A stretch of 64,000 nucleotides of DNA from Nocardia acididurans (GTDB taxonomy: Bacteria; Actinomycetota; Actinomycetes; Mycobacteriales; Mycobacteriaceae), in contig NZ_JAERRJ010000001.1 in NCBI RefSeq assembly GCF_016741815.1, positions 62,001 through 126,000 of the forward strand. The letters run 5' to 3'. Every line of letters begins with the position of its first letter. The stretch's first letter is position 1. The notes under the pieces are model-generated. The model was not told where the DNA came from. It saw only the letters and a program-made list of their open reading frames with translations, and made no database searches. Both the position numbers and the translations under genes were made by a program. Positions 1-8,498 of the stretch are shown piece by piece.

Positions 1-654
1 GGAGCGGCGCACGGCCTCCATCTCTTCCTGGCCCGCACCGAGATTCGCGCCGGTGGCCAGCACGTAGCGCACCGGGTCGACGACCTTGTCGAGCACCGGT
101 GCGATGGCGGCGACCAGTTCGTTGATCTCGATATTGACCTCGGCGTGCTCGTCGGCGCTCATCTTCGCGGCCATGCCGAAAGGGCGGGCCAGCGGGAGAA
201 TGAATCGCATGCGGCGGAACAGCTTCCGGATGCGTTCGCGGCCCTCCTCGCCGGTGAGGCCGTAAGGCATCGCGCCGTCCACACACACCACGCCCAGGGC
301 TCGGCCGGGATTGCGCCGCGCCCAGTGCACCGCGGTGGTCGCGCCGTAGGACCAGCCCACCAGGATCGGCCGGTCGGTCACGCCGCGAGCGGCCAGGATG
401 GCGTCGACATCGCGGACGGTCCCCTCGAAGGAGTAGTCGGCCGAGGTCTTCGACTTGCCGCGGGCGCGTTCGTCGAAGGTGATGTGCCGGAAGCCGGCGC
501 CGAGTTCGGCGATCACCGGCTTCCAGTGCGACTGATCGGCGTACGCGCCGTTGAGGTAGACGATGGTTCGGCCGTTGCCGCCGGTGTCGGTCACCGCGAG
601 GGCGGTGTCGTCGACGGAGACCATTCCGGTCCAGGCAGTGGGGGTGGTGGTCAT
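1..654 (-). CDS. alpha/beta hydrolase (3' end outside window)
   Basis: The reading frame is open from an ATG at 654 to the left edge, giving 218 residues with no stop, so the C-terminus lies outside the window. The protein shows the alpha/beta-hydrolase layout: a strand-turn YLNGAY (oxyanion region, about residue 33), DERARGKS, and the nucleophile elbow GWSYGA with Ser102. The acid and the catalytic His would fall in the missing part or near the edge. Substrate cannot be told; cytoplasmic, as no signal peptide is visible. Its upstream region carries two identical palindromic operators (751-769 and 812-830), so it is probably repressed by a TetR-type protein. Confidence 0.85.
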   Translation of the reverse strand, partial: MTTTPTAWTGMVSVDDTALAVTDTGGNGRTIVYLNGAYADQSHWKPVIAELGAGFRHITFDERARGKSKTSADYSFEGTVRDVDAILAARGVTDRPILVGWSYGATTAVHWARRNPGRALGVVCVDGAMPYGLTGEEGRERIRKLFRRMRFILPLARPFGMAAKMSADEHAEVNIEINELVAAIAPVLDKVVDPVRYVLATGANLGAGQEEMEAVRRS

Positions 655-750
655 GGAGGCGCTCCGGGGGTAGGCGGGGTGGGTGGACGTCGAGGCCGGG
701 TGGATATTGCCGACGCATGCGCGGGTCATGTGCACTCCTCCACTTTCGAG

Positions 751-769
751 ACGAGACGGTTCGTCTCGT
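751..769. promoter_or_regulatory. palindromic operator, copy 1
   Basis: Perfect inverted repeat ACGAGACG-GTT-CGTCTCGT. An identical copy lies 61 bp away at 812-830; the identity covers the arms, the asymmetric spacer and two flanking bases. Size and symmetry fit a TetR-family operator. It lies 97 bp upstream of the hydrolase start. The adjacent TetR gene (1102-1716) is the nearest candidate regulator, but this is inference. Confidence 0.75.
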
Positions 770-811
770 AGATGAGTACTACTCTGCAGCACCATCCTTG
801 TTCTCGTCAAG

Positions 812-830
812 ACGAGACGGTTCGTCTCGT
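812..830. promoter_or_regulatory. palindromic operator, copy 2
   Basis: Second copy of the ACGAGACG-GTT-CGTCTCGT palindrome, identical to the one at 751-769. Centre-to-centre distance is 61 bp, close to six helical turns, so two bound dimers would sit on the same DNA face. It lies between the hydrolase and the small plus-strand gene at 953. Confidence 0.75.
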
Positions 831-952
831 CAGTGAAGTGCGTCACACCCCCGGCGACCGGTCTCGCCCGCGCCGCCGCGAAATCGACCTGATCACGGGG
901 TTGCGGCTCTACCCTGAAACCATTCTCCAGCAGTGCATTTCAGGGAAAGCCC

Positions 953-1105
953 ATGGACAAGCCGCATCCGCTCAGCGATGAACACCGAGAAGGCTTCTGG
1001 CGCAGTGTCGGGTGGCGACCCGATCTCCCGGATCAGGAACGGGAAGCGATAGAGCGCTGCTGGGATGACGAATCCATCCAGCTGGCAGAGGTTTTCGGGT
1101 TCTAG
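953..1105 (+). CDS. small acidic protein, 50 aa, unknown function
   Basis: An ATG at 953, preceded by a purine-rich AGGGAAA about 4 nt upstream, opens a 50-codon frame ending in TAG at 1103-1105. The product is hydrophilic and acidic (MDKPHPLSDEHREGFWRSVG start, with later runs of Asp, Glu and Trp), with no signal peptide or membrane segment. Its last bases overlap the stop codon of the convergent TetR gene. I do not recognise the family. The promoter region would include the twin operators at 751-830, so it may share their control. Reality rests on codon character and the ribosome site only. Confidence 0.45.
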   Translation: MDKPHPLSDEHREGFWRSVGWRPDLPDQEREAIERCWDDESIQLAEVFGF

Positions 1106-1716
1106 GCGCGCGCGTGCAGCGCCGTGTGCAGCGTGGCCGCCCACTGCTGCACGATCTCCTTGCGGCGCAGCGAGTCGTCGGTGAGCACGTCGGCCAGGCC
1201 GAGCCCGCGGGCCAGGTCGAGCGTGGCCTGTACGAGGTGGTGGGTGACCGGATCGGTGTCGTCCACGCCGAGGGCCTCGACGGCCATGCGGTGGGAGACG
1301 CGTCCGAAGCGGGCCTCCATCGGCAGAATGCGTTCCCGCAGTACCGGATCGGCGGCGGCGTGCGTCCACACCTGCAGCGCCGCCTTGAACAGTGGACTCG
1401 TGTACGACTCGACCAGCGAGGTCACCACCGCCTGGGTGCGGCCCACGCCCTCGGCGACCTCGCCGAGGGCGGTGGCCTCGCTCTTCGACTGCGCCATCCG
1501 GGTTTCGAACATGTACTCGAGCGCGGCCGTGATCAGATCCTCCCGGGTCGGGAAGTGATGCTGGGCCGCGCCGCGCGACACCCCCGCGCGTTCGGCGACG
1601 ACGGCGACCGTGGCGGCTGCCCAGCCCATCTCGGCCAGGCAGTCGATGGTCGCCTCCAGCAGCCGCTGCCGGGTGGCCCGGCTGCGGTCCTGCTTGGGTT
1701 CGTTGGGTGTCGCCAT
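1102..1716 (-). CDS. TetR-family transcriptional repressor
   Basis: 204 residues. The N-terminal helix-turn-helix spans about residues 12-58 (RLLEATIDCLAEMG, VAERAGVSRGAAQHHFPTRE), typical of TetR; the rest is the helical ligand-binding and dimerisation domain. It is the last gene of the acyl-CoA catabolic operon, starting 5 nt after the enoyl-CoA hydratase stop codon. It probably represses that operon from the CAAGC-N6-GCTTG site at 10351-10366, and it could also act on the twin palindromes at 751-830. The ligand is probably an acyl-CoA intermediate of the pathway; this is inferred from context only. Confidence 0.88.
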   Translation of the reverse strand: MATPNEPKQDRSRATRQRLLEATIDCLAEMGWAAATVAVVAERAGVSRGAAQHHFPTREDLITAALEYMFETRMAQSKSEATALGEVAEGVGRTQAVVTSLVESYTSPLFKAALQVWTHAAADPVLRERILPMEARFGRVSHRMAVEALGVDDTDPVTHHLVQATLDLARGLGLADVLTDDSLRRKEIVQQWAATLHTALHARA

Positions 1717-1721
1717 GGTGG

Positions 1722-2507
1722 CTATTCTGCCCAGCTCGGTGGACGCTTCTGCAGGAAGGCCGTCATACCCTCGATCACCTCGGCGGTGCCGAAGAAGCTG
1801 CCGGACCGTTTGGCCAGGGTCTCGGCGTGCTGATCCACCTGGGCGAGGATGGCCGCGTTGACCAGTTTCTTGCTCTCCGCCAACCCCTGCGGGGAGCCCT
1901 TGCGCAGTTCGGCGCGCAGCCGGGCGACCTCGGCGGCCGGGTCGTCGGTGGCGACGGTGATGAGCCCGGTGCGTTCGGCCTCGGCCGCGTCGAAGGTCTC
2001 GCCGGTCTGGAAGTAGCGCGCGGCGGAGCGGCTGTCCATGCGCGGCAGCAGGGTCAGCGAGATCACGAACGGGGCCAGGCCCAGGCGCGCCTCGGTGAGC
2101 GCGAAGCTGCTGCCACGCCCCGCCACCGCGATATCGCAGGCGGCGACGATGCCCATGCCGCCGGCGCGGACATTGCCGTCGATCTGTGCCACAACGGGTT
2201 TCGGCAGTTCCAGGATCTGCCGCAGGGTCTGCACCATCCAGCCGGTGCGGATATCAGCCGCCGCGGCCGGATCGGCGGCGACGGCTTCGCGCAGGTCCGC
2301 ACCGGCGCAGAAGGTGTTGCCGGTGTGGGTGAGCACCACCGCCCGCACCGCCGGATCCGCGGCCGCCTGCTCCAGGCCCGCCAACAGCTCGGTCACCAAC
2401 CGCGACGACAGCGCGTTGCGGTTGTGCGGCGAGTCCAGGGTCAGGACCGCGAACCCGTCCCGCACCTCGTAGCGCACGAACGGTGCGTCGGTGATGTTGT
2501 CGCTCAT
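1722..2507 (-). CDS. enoyl-CoA hydratase/isomerase family protein (EchA7-like)
   Basis: 261 residues with the crotonase fold. The CoA-binding oxyanion segment AGADLREAV is near residue 69 and the second segment NVRAGGMGIVAACDIAV near residue 111. Enzymes of this family hydrate enoyl-CoA thioesters or carry out related isomerase, hydrolase or lyase chemistry. Gene order (dehydrogenase, biotin carboxylase, carboxyltransferase, dehydrogenase, DUF1446 protein upstream) matches the M. tuberculosis Rv0971c (echA7) cluster. In branched-chain or isoprenoid degradation a hydratase follows carboxylation of the methyl branch, which suits this position. It lies 17 nt downstream of the acyl-CoA dehydrogenase gene. 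Confidence 0.85.
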   Translation of the reverse strand: MSDNITDAPFVRYEVRDGFAVLTLDSPHNRNALSSRLVTELLAGLEQAAADPAVRAVVLTHTGNTFCAGADLREAVAADPAAAADIRTGWMVQTLRQILELPKPVVAQIDGNVRAGGMGIVAACDIAVAGRGSSFALTEARLGLAPFVISLTLLPRMDSRSAARYFQTGETFDAAEAERTGLITVATDDPAAEVARLRAELRKGSPQGLAESKKLVNAAILAQVDQHAETLAKRSGSFFGTAEVIEGMTAFLQKRPPSWAE

Positions 2508-2524
2508 CGAATACTCCTGCTGAA

Positions 2525-3688
2525 TCAGTACGACCGGGGCAGGCCCAGCGAATGCTGTGCGACGAAGTTGAGCACCATCTCGCGGCTGACCGGGGCAACC
2601 CGGCCGATGCGGGCGGCGGCGAGCATGCCCGCCAGGCCGACATCGGAGGTGAGGCCGGAGCCGCCGTGCGTCTGGATCGCCTGGTCGAGGGCCTTGATAC
2701 TGGCTTCCGCCGCAGCGTATTTCGCCATATTGGCGGCCTCGGCCGCGCCGAAGTCGTCACCCGAGTCGTAGAGGAACGCGGCCTTCTGCATCATGACCTT
2801 GGCCAGTTCCAGTTCGATCTTCACCTGCGCCAGCGGATGCGAGATGCCCTGGTGCGCACCGATCGGCACACCCTTCCACACGGCACGCTCCTTGGCGTAG
2901 GCCACCGCGCGGTCGATGGCGTAGCGGCCCATGCCGACCGCCATGGCCGCACCCATGATGCGCTCGGGGTTGAGGCCCGCGAACAGCTGCGCGATGGCCG
3001 CATCCTCCTGTCCCACAAGGGCATCCGCGGGCAGGCGCACATCGTCGAGGAACAGCGTGAACTGGTTGTCCGGCTCGATGATGTCCATCTCCTGCTTCGT
3101 CTTCACGAAGCCGGGGGTGTCCACCGGCACGATGAACAGCGCGGGCTGCAGGTTGCCGGTCTTGGCGTTCTCGGTGCGGCCCACGATCAGCACCGCATCG
3201 GCCTGGTCCACACCGGAGATGAAGATCTTGCGGCCGTTGAGGATCCAGTCGTCGCCGTCGCGGCGCGCGGTGGTGGTGATCTTGTGCGAGTTGGAGCCCG
3301 CATCCGGTTCGGTGATACCGAAGACCATCTTGGCGGAGCCGTCGGCCAGCTTCGTCAGCCACTGCTGCTTCTGCGCCTCGGTGCCGTATTTGGTGATGAT
3401 GGTGCCGCAGATGGCCGGGGACACCACCATGAGCAGCAGGCCGCAGCCCTGCGCGGCCAGTTCCTCCTGCACCAGGGCGAGCTCGTAGATGCCCGCGCCG
3501 CCACCGCCGTACTCCTCGGGCAGGTTCACGCCCAGGAAGCCGAGTTTGCCCGCCTCGTTCCACAATTCGTCGAACGGCTCGTTGCGGCGCGCCTTCGGCC
3601 CGGCGTAATCCTTGAAGTTGTACTTGGCGGCCAGCTTGGCGACGGCCTCCCGCAGCGCCTTCTGTTCCTCGGTTTCGATGAAGCTCAT
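2525..3688 (-). CDS. acyl-CoA dehydrogenase (FadE12-like)
   Basis: 387 residues. Acyl-CoA dehydrogenase domains run in the usual order: helical N-terminal domain, middle beta domain with the FAD/substrate segment FGITEPDAGSNS (about residue 122), and C-terminal helical domain. It should oxidise an acyl-CoA to the 2,3-enoyl-CoA, passing electrons to electron-transfer flavoprotein. It is the second dehydrogenase of this operon; the paralogue at 7335-8498 is divergent, suggesting successive or differently branched substrates. It sits 6 nt after the biotin carboxylase stop, and its position matches fadE12 (Rv0972c). Start chosen at ATG 3688 (MSFIETEEQ), which gives the standard length. Confidence 0.9.
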   Translation of the reverse strand: MSFIETEEQKALREAVAKLAAKYNFKDYAGPKARRNEPFDELWNEAGKLGFLGVNLPEEYGGGGAGIYELALVQEELAAQGCGLLLMVVSPAICGTIITKYGTEAQKQQWLTKLADGSAKMVFGITEPDAGSNSHKITTTARRDGDDWILNGRKIFISGVDQADAVLIVGRTENAKTGNLQPALFIVPVDTPGFVKTKQEMDIIEPDNQFTLFLDDVRLPADALVGQEDAAIAQLFAGLNPERIMGAAMAVGMGRYAIDRAVAYAKERAVWKGVPIGAHQGISHPLAQVKIELELAKVMMQKAAFLYDSGDDFGAAEAANMAKYAAAEASIKALDQAIQTHGGSGLTSDVGLAGMLAAARIGRVAPVSREMVLNFVAQHSLGLPRSY

Positions 3689-3694
3689 CTGTTC

Positions 3695-5737
3695 TTACTC
3701 CTGACCTTCGCTGTCATCGGTGTGGACCACGGCGAGCACGGCGCCGACGTCGACCTGCTGCCCGGCTGTCACATTGAGTTCGGTGAGCACGCCCGCGGCG
3801 GGGGCGGCGATGGTGTGCTCCATCTTCATTGCTTCCAGCCAGAGAATCGGCTGCCCCTTCTCCACGCGGGAGCCGACCTCCGCGCCCAGCCGGATGACCG
3901 CACCGGGCATGGGGGCCAGCAGGGAGCCCTCGGCCACCTGATCGGCGGGATCCTCGAACCGCGGCAGCCGGCGCAGTGCCACCGGGCCGAGCGGGGAATC
4001 CACCGCGACGTGATCGCCGTAGCGGGCCACCTCGAAGCGGCGGCGCACCTTGCCGCGCTCGCCGGGCACCAGCAGGGTGACGGAAGCCGGTGTGGCTTCG
4101 AGCAATTCGAGACCGTCCAGGCCCGCGGGCGATTCGACCTCCAGCCCGGCGCGCGTGAGCCGGTACCGCACGTCGTGCTTACCGCTCACCTTGCTCTCGT
4201 ACGACTTGCTCTGCGCCTGCGAGGGCAGATTGCGCCAGCCGCTGGGCAGGCCCGCGCCCACCCGGGCCCGCGCGCGATTGGTCGCCGCGTCGGACAGGGC
4301 CGCCGCCACCAGGGACAGCTTCTCGCCGTCCTCGGAAACCAGTGGGGCGGAGAGCTTTTCCAGACCATGCGTGGCGAAGAACGCCGTATCGGTCTCACCG
4401 GCGAGGAACGCCGGATGCCGCAGCACGTGCACCAGCAGATCCCGGTTGGTGACCAGACCGTGAATCTTGGCGCGCTGCAAGGCCGAAGCCAGCAGATGCG
4501 CTGCCTCGTCCCGGGTTTCGGCGAAGGAGATGACCTTCGACAGCATCGGGTCGTAGTGCACGCCGACCACGGAACCGTCCACGACACCGGTGTCCAGGCG
4601 CACGCCCGGCTCGGTCAGCACCGTGAATTCACCCAGCGTGCCCGGGATGTCGAGCTTGTGCACGGCCCCGCTCTGCGGCTGCCAGTCGTGCGCGGGATCC
4701 TCCGCGTAGAGCCGCACCTCGATGGAGTGACCACGCATCTCCGGCTGCGTCGCGGGCAGCGGGCGACCGGCGGCCACCTGCAACTGCAACCGCACCAGAT
4801 CCAGTCCGGTGACCTGCTCGGTGACCGGATGCTCCACCTGCAGCCGGGTATTCATCTCCAGGAAGAAGAAGTCGCCCTTCTCGTCGGCCAGGAATTCGAC
4901 GGTGCCCGCACCCTCGTACCCGATGGCCTCCGACGCCAGGCGGGCGGCTTCGAACAGCCGCTCCCGCATACCGTCGACCCGCTCCACCAGCGGCGACGGC
5001 GCTTCCTCCACGACCTTCTGATGCCGGCGCTGAATCGAGCACTCACGCTCGCCGACCGCCCACACCGTGCCCTGGGTGTCGGCCATGACCTGCACCTCGA
5101 TATGGCGGCCGGTCTCCAGATAGCGCTCACAGAACACGGTCGGATCGCCGAAGGCCGAGGCGGCTTCACGCTGCGCGGCCTCGATCTGATCGGACAGGTC
5201 GGCGACGTCGTGCACCACGCGCATACCGCGACCGCCGCCACCGGCGGACGCCTTGATCAGCACCGGCAGCATATCGGCGGTGACCTCGGCCGGATCCAGT
5301 TGCTTCAGCACGGGGACACCGGCGGCGTCCATCATCTTCTTGGATTCGACTTTGGAGCCCATCTGCTCGATGGCGCTCACCGGCGGGCCGATCCAGATCA
5401 GCCCGGCGTCCTGCACGGCCTTGGCGAATTCGGCGTTCTCGGAAAGGAATCCGTAACCGGGGTGGATGGCGTCGGCACCGGCGGCCAGCGCCGCTTCGAT
5501 GATCAGCTCACTGCGCAGGTAGGTCTCACCGGGCGTATTGCCGGGCAGCCGGATCGCGGCGTCGGCTTCCGCGACATGCGGCGCGTTCGCGTCCGCGTCC
5601 GAATACACCGCCGTCGTACCGATTCCCATGCGACGGCAGGTGGCGAACACCCGTCGCGCGATCTCGCCACGATTGGCGACCAGAACGTTCGTGATCGGCC
5701 GGGGTGGGTGGGTGGAAACAGTCACAGCGTGCCTCAC
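3695..5737 (-). CDS. accA2: acyl-CoA carboxylase alpha subunit (biotin carboxylase + biotin carrier)
   Basis: 680 residues. The N-terminal biotin carboxylase domain opens at NVLVANRGEIARR; its ATP-grasp glycine loop is KASAGGGGRGMR and the catalytic segment is FLEMNTRLQVEHP. A linker follows, then the biotinyl domain with EAMKMEH, whose Lys638 is the biotin attachment site. It forms a complex with the carboxyltransferase encoded just upstream (4-nt overlap), carboxylating an acyl-CoA with bicarbonate and ATP. The cluster matches accA2 (Rv0973c). The AtuA-like neighbour suggests a branched or isoprenoid acyl-CoA (methylcrotonyl- or geranyl-CoA type), but the substrate cannot be read from the sequence. 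Confidence 0.9.
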   Translation of the reverse strand: MRHAVTVSTHPPRPITNVLVANRGEIARRVFATCRRMGIGTTAVYSDADANAPHVAEADAAIRLPGNTPGETYLRSELIIEAALAAGADAIHPGYGFLSENAEFAKAVQDAGLIWIGPPVSAIEQMGSKVESKKMMDAAGVPVLKQLDPAEVTADMLPVLIKASAGGGGRGMRVVHDVADLSDQIEAAQREAASAFGDPTVFCERYLETGRHIEVQVMADTQGTVWAVGERECSIQRRHQKVVEEAPSPLVERVDGMRERLFEAARLASEAIGYEGAGTVEFLADEKGDFFFLEMNTRLQVEHPVTEQVTGLDLVRLQLQVAAGRPLPATQPEMRGHSIEVRLYAEDPAHDWQPQSGAVHKLDIPGTLGEFTVLTEPGVRLDTGVVDGSVVGVHYDPMLSKVISFAETRDEAAHLLASALQRAKIHGLVTNRDLLVHVLRHPAFLAGETDTAFFATHGLEKLSAPLVSEDGEKLSLVAAALSDAATNRARARVGAGLPSGWRNLPSQAQSKSYESKVSGKHDVRYRLTRAGLEVESPAGLDGLELLEATPASVTLLVPGERGKVRRRFEVARYGDHVAVDSPLGPVALRRLPRFEDPADQVAEGSLLAPMPGAVIRLGAEVGSRVEKGQPILWLEAMKMEHTIAAPAAGVLTELNVTAGQQVDVGAVLAVVHTDDSEGQE

Positions 5738-7338
5738 ATCCGGAAGACGCCGAAGCCCTCGGCGCCCTTGATCGGGGAATTGTGGATGGCGGACAACGCC
5801 ATTCCCAACACCGTGCGGGTGTCACGCGGGTCGATGACGCCGTCGTCGTACAGGCGGCCCGACATGAACATGGGCAGCGACTCGGCCTCGATCTGCGCCT
5901 CGATCATGGCGCGCATCCCGGCGTCGGCCTCCTCGTTGAACGGCATGCCGCGCGATTCGGCGGCGGCCCGGCCCACGATGGAGATGACGCCCGCCAGCTG
6001 CGCGCCGCCCATTACGGCGGATTTCGCACTGGGCCAGGCGAAGACGAACCGCGGGTCGTAGGCGCGACCGCACATGCCGTAGTGACCCGCGCCGTAGGAC
6101 GCACCCATGAGCAGCGAGATGTGCGGCACCTTCGAATTCGACACCGCGTTGATCATCATCGCGCCGTGCTTGATGATGCCCTTCTGCTCGTACTCCTTGC
6201 CGACCATGTAGCCGGTGGTGTTGTGCAGGAACAGAAGTGGCGTGTTCTTCTGATTGGCCAGCTGGATGAACTGGGCCGCCTTCTGCGCCTCCTCCGAGAA
6301 CAGCACACCGCGCGCGTTGGCGAGGATGCCGACCGGATAACCGTGCAGCTCAGCCCATCCCGTGACGAGGCTGGAGCCGTAGAGCGGCTTGAACTCGTCG
6401 AAGTCGGAGCCGTCCACCACGCGGGCGATGACCTCGCGCGGATCGAACGGGATCTTCAGATCGGTGGGCACGATGCCGACCAGTTCTTCCTGGTCGTACA
6501 GCGGCTCGATCACCTCGGTGAGCGGACGCGGGGCCGGACCCTGCTTGCGCCAGTTCAACCGGCGCACGATGGAGCGGCCGAGCCGGATGGCGTCCTGCTC
6601 GTCCACGGCCAGGTAATCGGCGAGACCCGAAGTGCGCGCGTGCATTTCCGCGCCGCCGAGGGATTCGTCGTCGGACTCCTCGCCGGTGGCCATCTTCACC
6701 AGCGGCGGGCCGCCCAGGAACACCTTGGAGCGCTCCTTGATCATGACCGTGTAGTCGGACATGCCGGGGATGTACGCGCCGCCCGCTGTGGAGTTGCCGA
6801 AAACCAGTGCGATGGTAGGGATTCCGGCCGCCGAGAGCCTGGTGAGATCCCGGAACATGCGCCCGCCGGGAACGAAGACCTCTTTCTGCGTCGGAAGATC
6901 CGCGCCACCCGACTCGACAAGGCCGATCACCGGGAGCCGGTTCTCCAGCGCGATATCGTTCATGCGCAGGTTCTTGCGCAGCGTCCACGGGTTCGAGGTG
7001 CCGCCGCGCACGGTCGGATCCGGGGCGACGATCATGCATTCGACGCCCTCGACGATGCCGATACCGGCGATCACGCTGCCGCCGACATGGAAGTCACTGC
7101 CCCAGGCCGCCAATGGCGCGAGCTCCAGGAACGGTGAATCCTCGTCGATGAGCAGTTCGATGCGCTCGCGCGCGGTCAGCTTGCCGCGCTTGCGATGCCG
7201 CGCCATCTTGTCCGGGCCGCCACCGGCGATGTTCTTGGCGTACTCGGCCTCGACCTCGGCCAGTTTGGTCGTCATGGCCGCCGCGGCGGCCTGATAGTCC
7301 GCCGAATTCGGGTCCACGGTGGTGCGCAGAATACTCAA
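5734..7338 (-). CDS. accD2: acyl-CoA carboxylase beta subunit (carboxyltransferase)
   Basis: 534 residues, the usual length of a methylcrotonyl- or geranyl-CoA type carboxyltransferase. It has the crotonase-like N and C halves; GYMVGKEYEQKGIIKHGAMM and a later glycine-rich MGASYGAGHYGMCGRAYD segment form the oxyanion pockets for biotin and acyl-CoA. Partner of the alpha subunit encoded downstream (ATGA overlap), and itself overlapping the upstream dehydrogenase by 4 nt, so translation of the three is probably coupled. Corresponds by position to accD2 (Rv0974c). The product is a carboxylated enoyl-CoA that a hydratase such as the one at 1722-2507 could use. Confidence 0.9.
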   Translation of the reverse strand: MSILRTTVDPNSADYQAAAAAMTTKLAEVEAEYAKNIAGGGPDKMARHRKRGKLTARERIELLIDEDSPFLELAPLAAWGSDFHVGGSVIAGIGIVEGVECMIVAPDPTVRGGTSNPWTLRKNLRMNDIALENRLPVIGLVESGGADLPTQKEVFVPGGRMFRDLTRLSAAGIPTIALVFGNSTAGGAYIPGMSDYTVMIKERSKVFLGGPPLVKMATGEESDDESLGGAEMHARTSGLADYLAVDEQDAIRLGRSIVRRLNWRKQGPAPRPLTEVIEPLYDQEELVGIVPTDLKIPFDPREVIARVVDGSDFDEFKPLYGSSLVTGWAELHGYPVGILANARGVLFSEEAQKAAQFIQLANQKNTPLLFLHNTTGYMVGKEYEQKGIIKHGAMMINAVSNSKVPHISLLMGASYGAGHYGMCGRAYDPRFVFAWPSAKSAVMGGAQLAGVISIVGRAAAESRGMPFNEEADAGMRAMIEAQIEAESLPMFMSGRLYDDGVIDPRDTRTVLGMALSAIHNSPIKGAEGFGVFRM

Positions 7339-8498
7339 GACTGGAACCCCAATCGCTTGGCAGCAAGGCTGGTCAGGATCTCGTTGGTGCCGCCGCCGAT
7401 ACCGAGGATGCGGACATCCCGGTAGTGGCGCTCGACCTCGGACTCACGCATGTAGCCCAGGCCGCCGAACAGCTGAACGGCCTGGTGCGCAACCCATTCG
7501 GCGGTTTCGACGGCGGTGTTCTTGGCGAAGCACACCTCGGCGATCAGATCGGTCTCACCGTGTGCGGCGCGCTCCACCACATGATGGGTGTAGACGCGGG
7601 CCACATCGATGCGACGCGCCATCTCCGACAGCGTGTTCTGGACGGCCTGCCTGCTGATGAGCGGGCGGCCGAAGGTCTCGCGGTCACGGCACCACCGCAG
7701 GGTCAGGTCCAGGCAGCGCTGCGCGTGCCCGTACGCCTGCGCGGCCAGACCGACCCGCTCGCTCACGAAAGCCTGTGCGATCTGCGCGAATCCGGAGTTC
7801 TCCGGACCGACCAGGTTCGAGACCGGCACGCGCACATCGACATACGAGAGCTCGGCGGTGTCGGAGCACAGCCAGCCCATCTTCTCCAGCTTGCGGCTGA
7901 CCGTGAAACCGGGCGCGCCCTTCTCCACCACGAGCAGCGAAACACCGGCCGCGCCGGGGCCGCCCGTGCGTACGGCCGTCACCACGTAGTCAGCGCGCAC
8001 GCCCGAGGTGATGAAGGTCTTCGCGCCGTTCACGATGAACTCGTCACCGTCACGCACCGCACTGGTGGTGAGGTGACCGACATCCGAACCGCCGCCCGGC
8101 TCTGTGATGGCCAGCGAACCGATCTTCTCGCCCGCCAGCGTCGGCTTCACCCAGCGTTCGATGTGCTCGGGATTGCCCGAGGCCACAATGTGCGGGACCG
8201 CGATGCCACAGGTGAACAGGGAGGCGAACAGGCCACCGGAACCGCCCGCGTAGTGCATCTCCTCGCACACGATGGCGGCGTCGATACCGTCACCGCCGGA
8301 ACCGCCGACGGCCTCGGGGAACTGAATTCCCAAGAGCCCCAGCGCGCCCGCCTTCTTGTGCAGTTCACGCGGGAGTTCACCGCCGCGCTCCCAGTCGTCG
8401 AGGTACGGCAGCACCTCGCGGTCGACGAAACCGCGCACGGTGGCGCGCAATTCGCGCCGCTCCGGCGTGGTCCAGGGGTTCACGTACCCAGTGCTCAT
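7335..8498 (-). CDS. acyl-CoA dehydrogenase (FadE13-like)
   Basis: 387 residues. Acyl-CoA dehydrogenase family, with FAD/substrate segment LAITEPGGGSDVG near residue 131 and the C-terminal flavin contact segment QLFGGLGYMRESEVERHYRD. It matches fadE13 (Rv0975c) by position. Overlaps its neighbours by 4 nt on both sides. It would supply the enoyl-CoA substrate for the carboxylase encoded directly downstream, in the pattern of isovaleryl-CoA dehydrogenase next to methylcrotonyl-CoA carboxylase. Cytoplasmic flavoenzyme; ATG at 8498. Confidence 0.88.
   Translation of the reverse strand: MSTGYVNPWTTPERRELRATVRGFVDREVLPYLDDWERGGELPRELHKKAGALGLLGIQFPEAVGGSGGDGIDAAIVCEEMHYAGGSGGLFASLFTCGIAVPHIVASGNPEHIERWVKPTLAGEKIGSLAITEPGGGSDVGHLTTSAVRDGDEFIVNGAKTFITSGVRADYVVTAVRTGGPGAAGVSLLVVEKGAPGFTVSRKLEKMGWLCSDTAELSYVDVRVPVSNLVGPENSGFAQIAQAFVSERVGLAAQAYGHAQRCLDLTLRWCRDRETFGRPLISRQAVQNTLSEMARRIDVARVYTHHVVERAAHGETDLIAEVCFAKNTAVETAEWVAHQAVQLFGGLGYMRESEVERHYRDVRILGIGGGTNEILTSLAAKRLGFQS

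Noticed and set aside
2552..6061. A 1,169-codon open frame on the plus strand
   Set aside because: It runs antisense to the acyl-CoA dehydrogenase and carboxylase genes; the translation is His/Gly/Arg-rich without any domain. Such frames are common in high-GC DNA opposite real genes.
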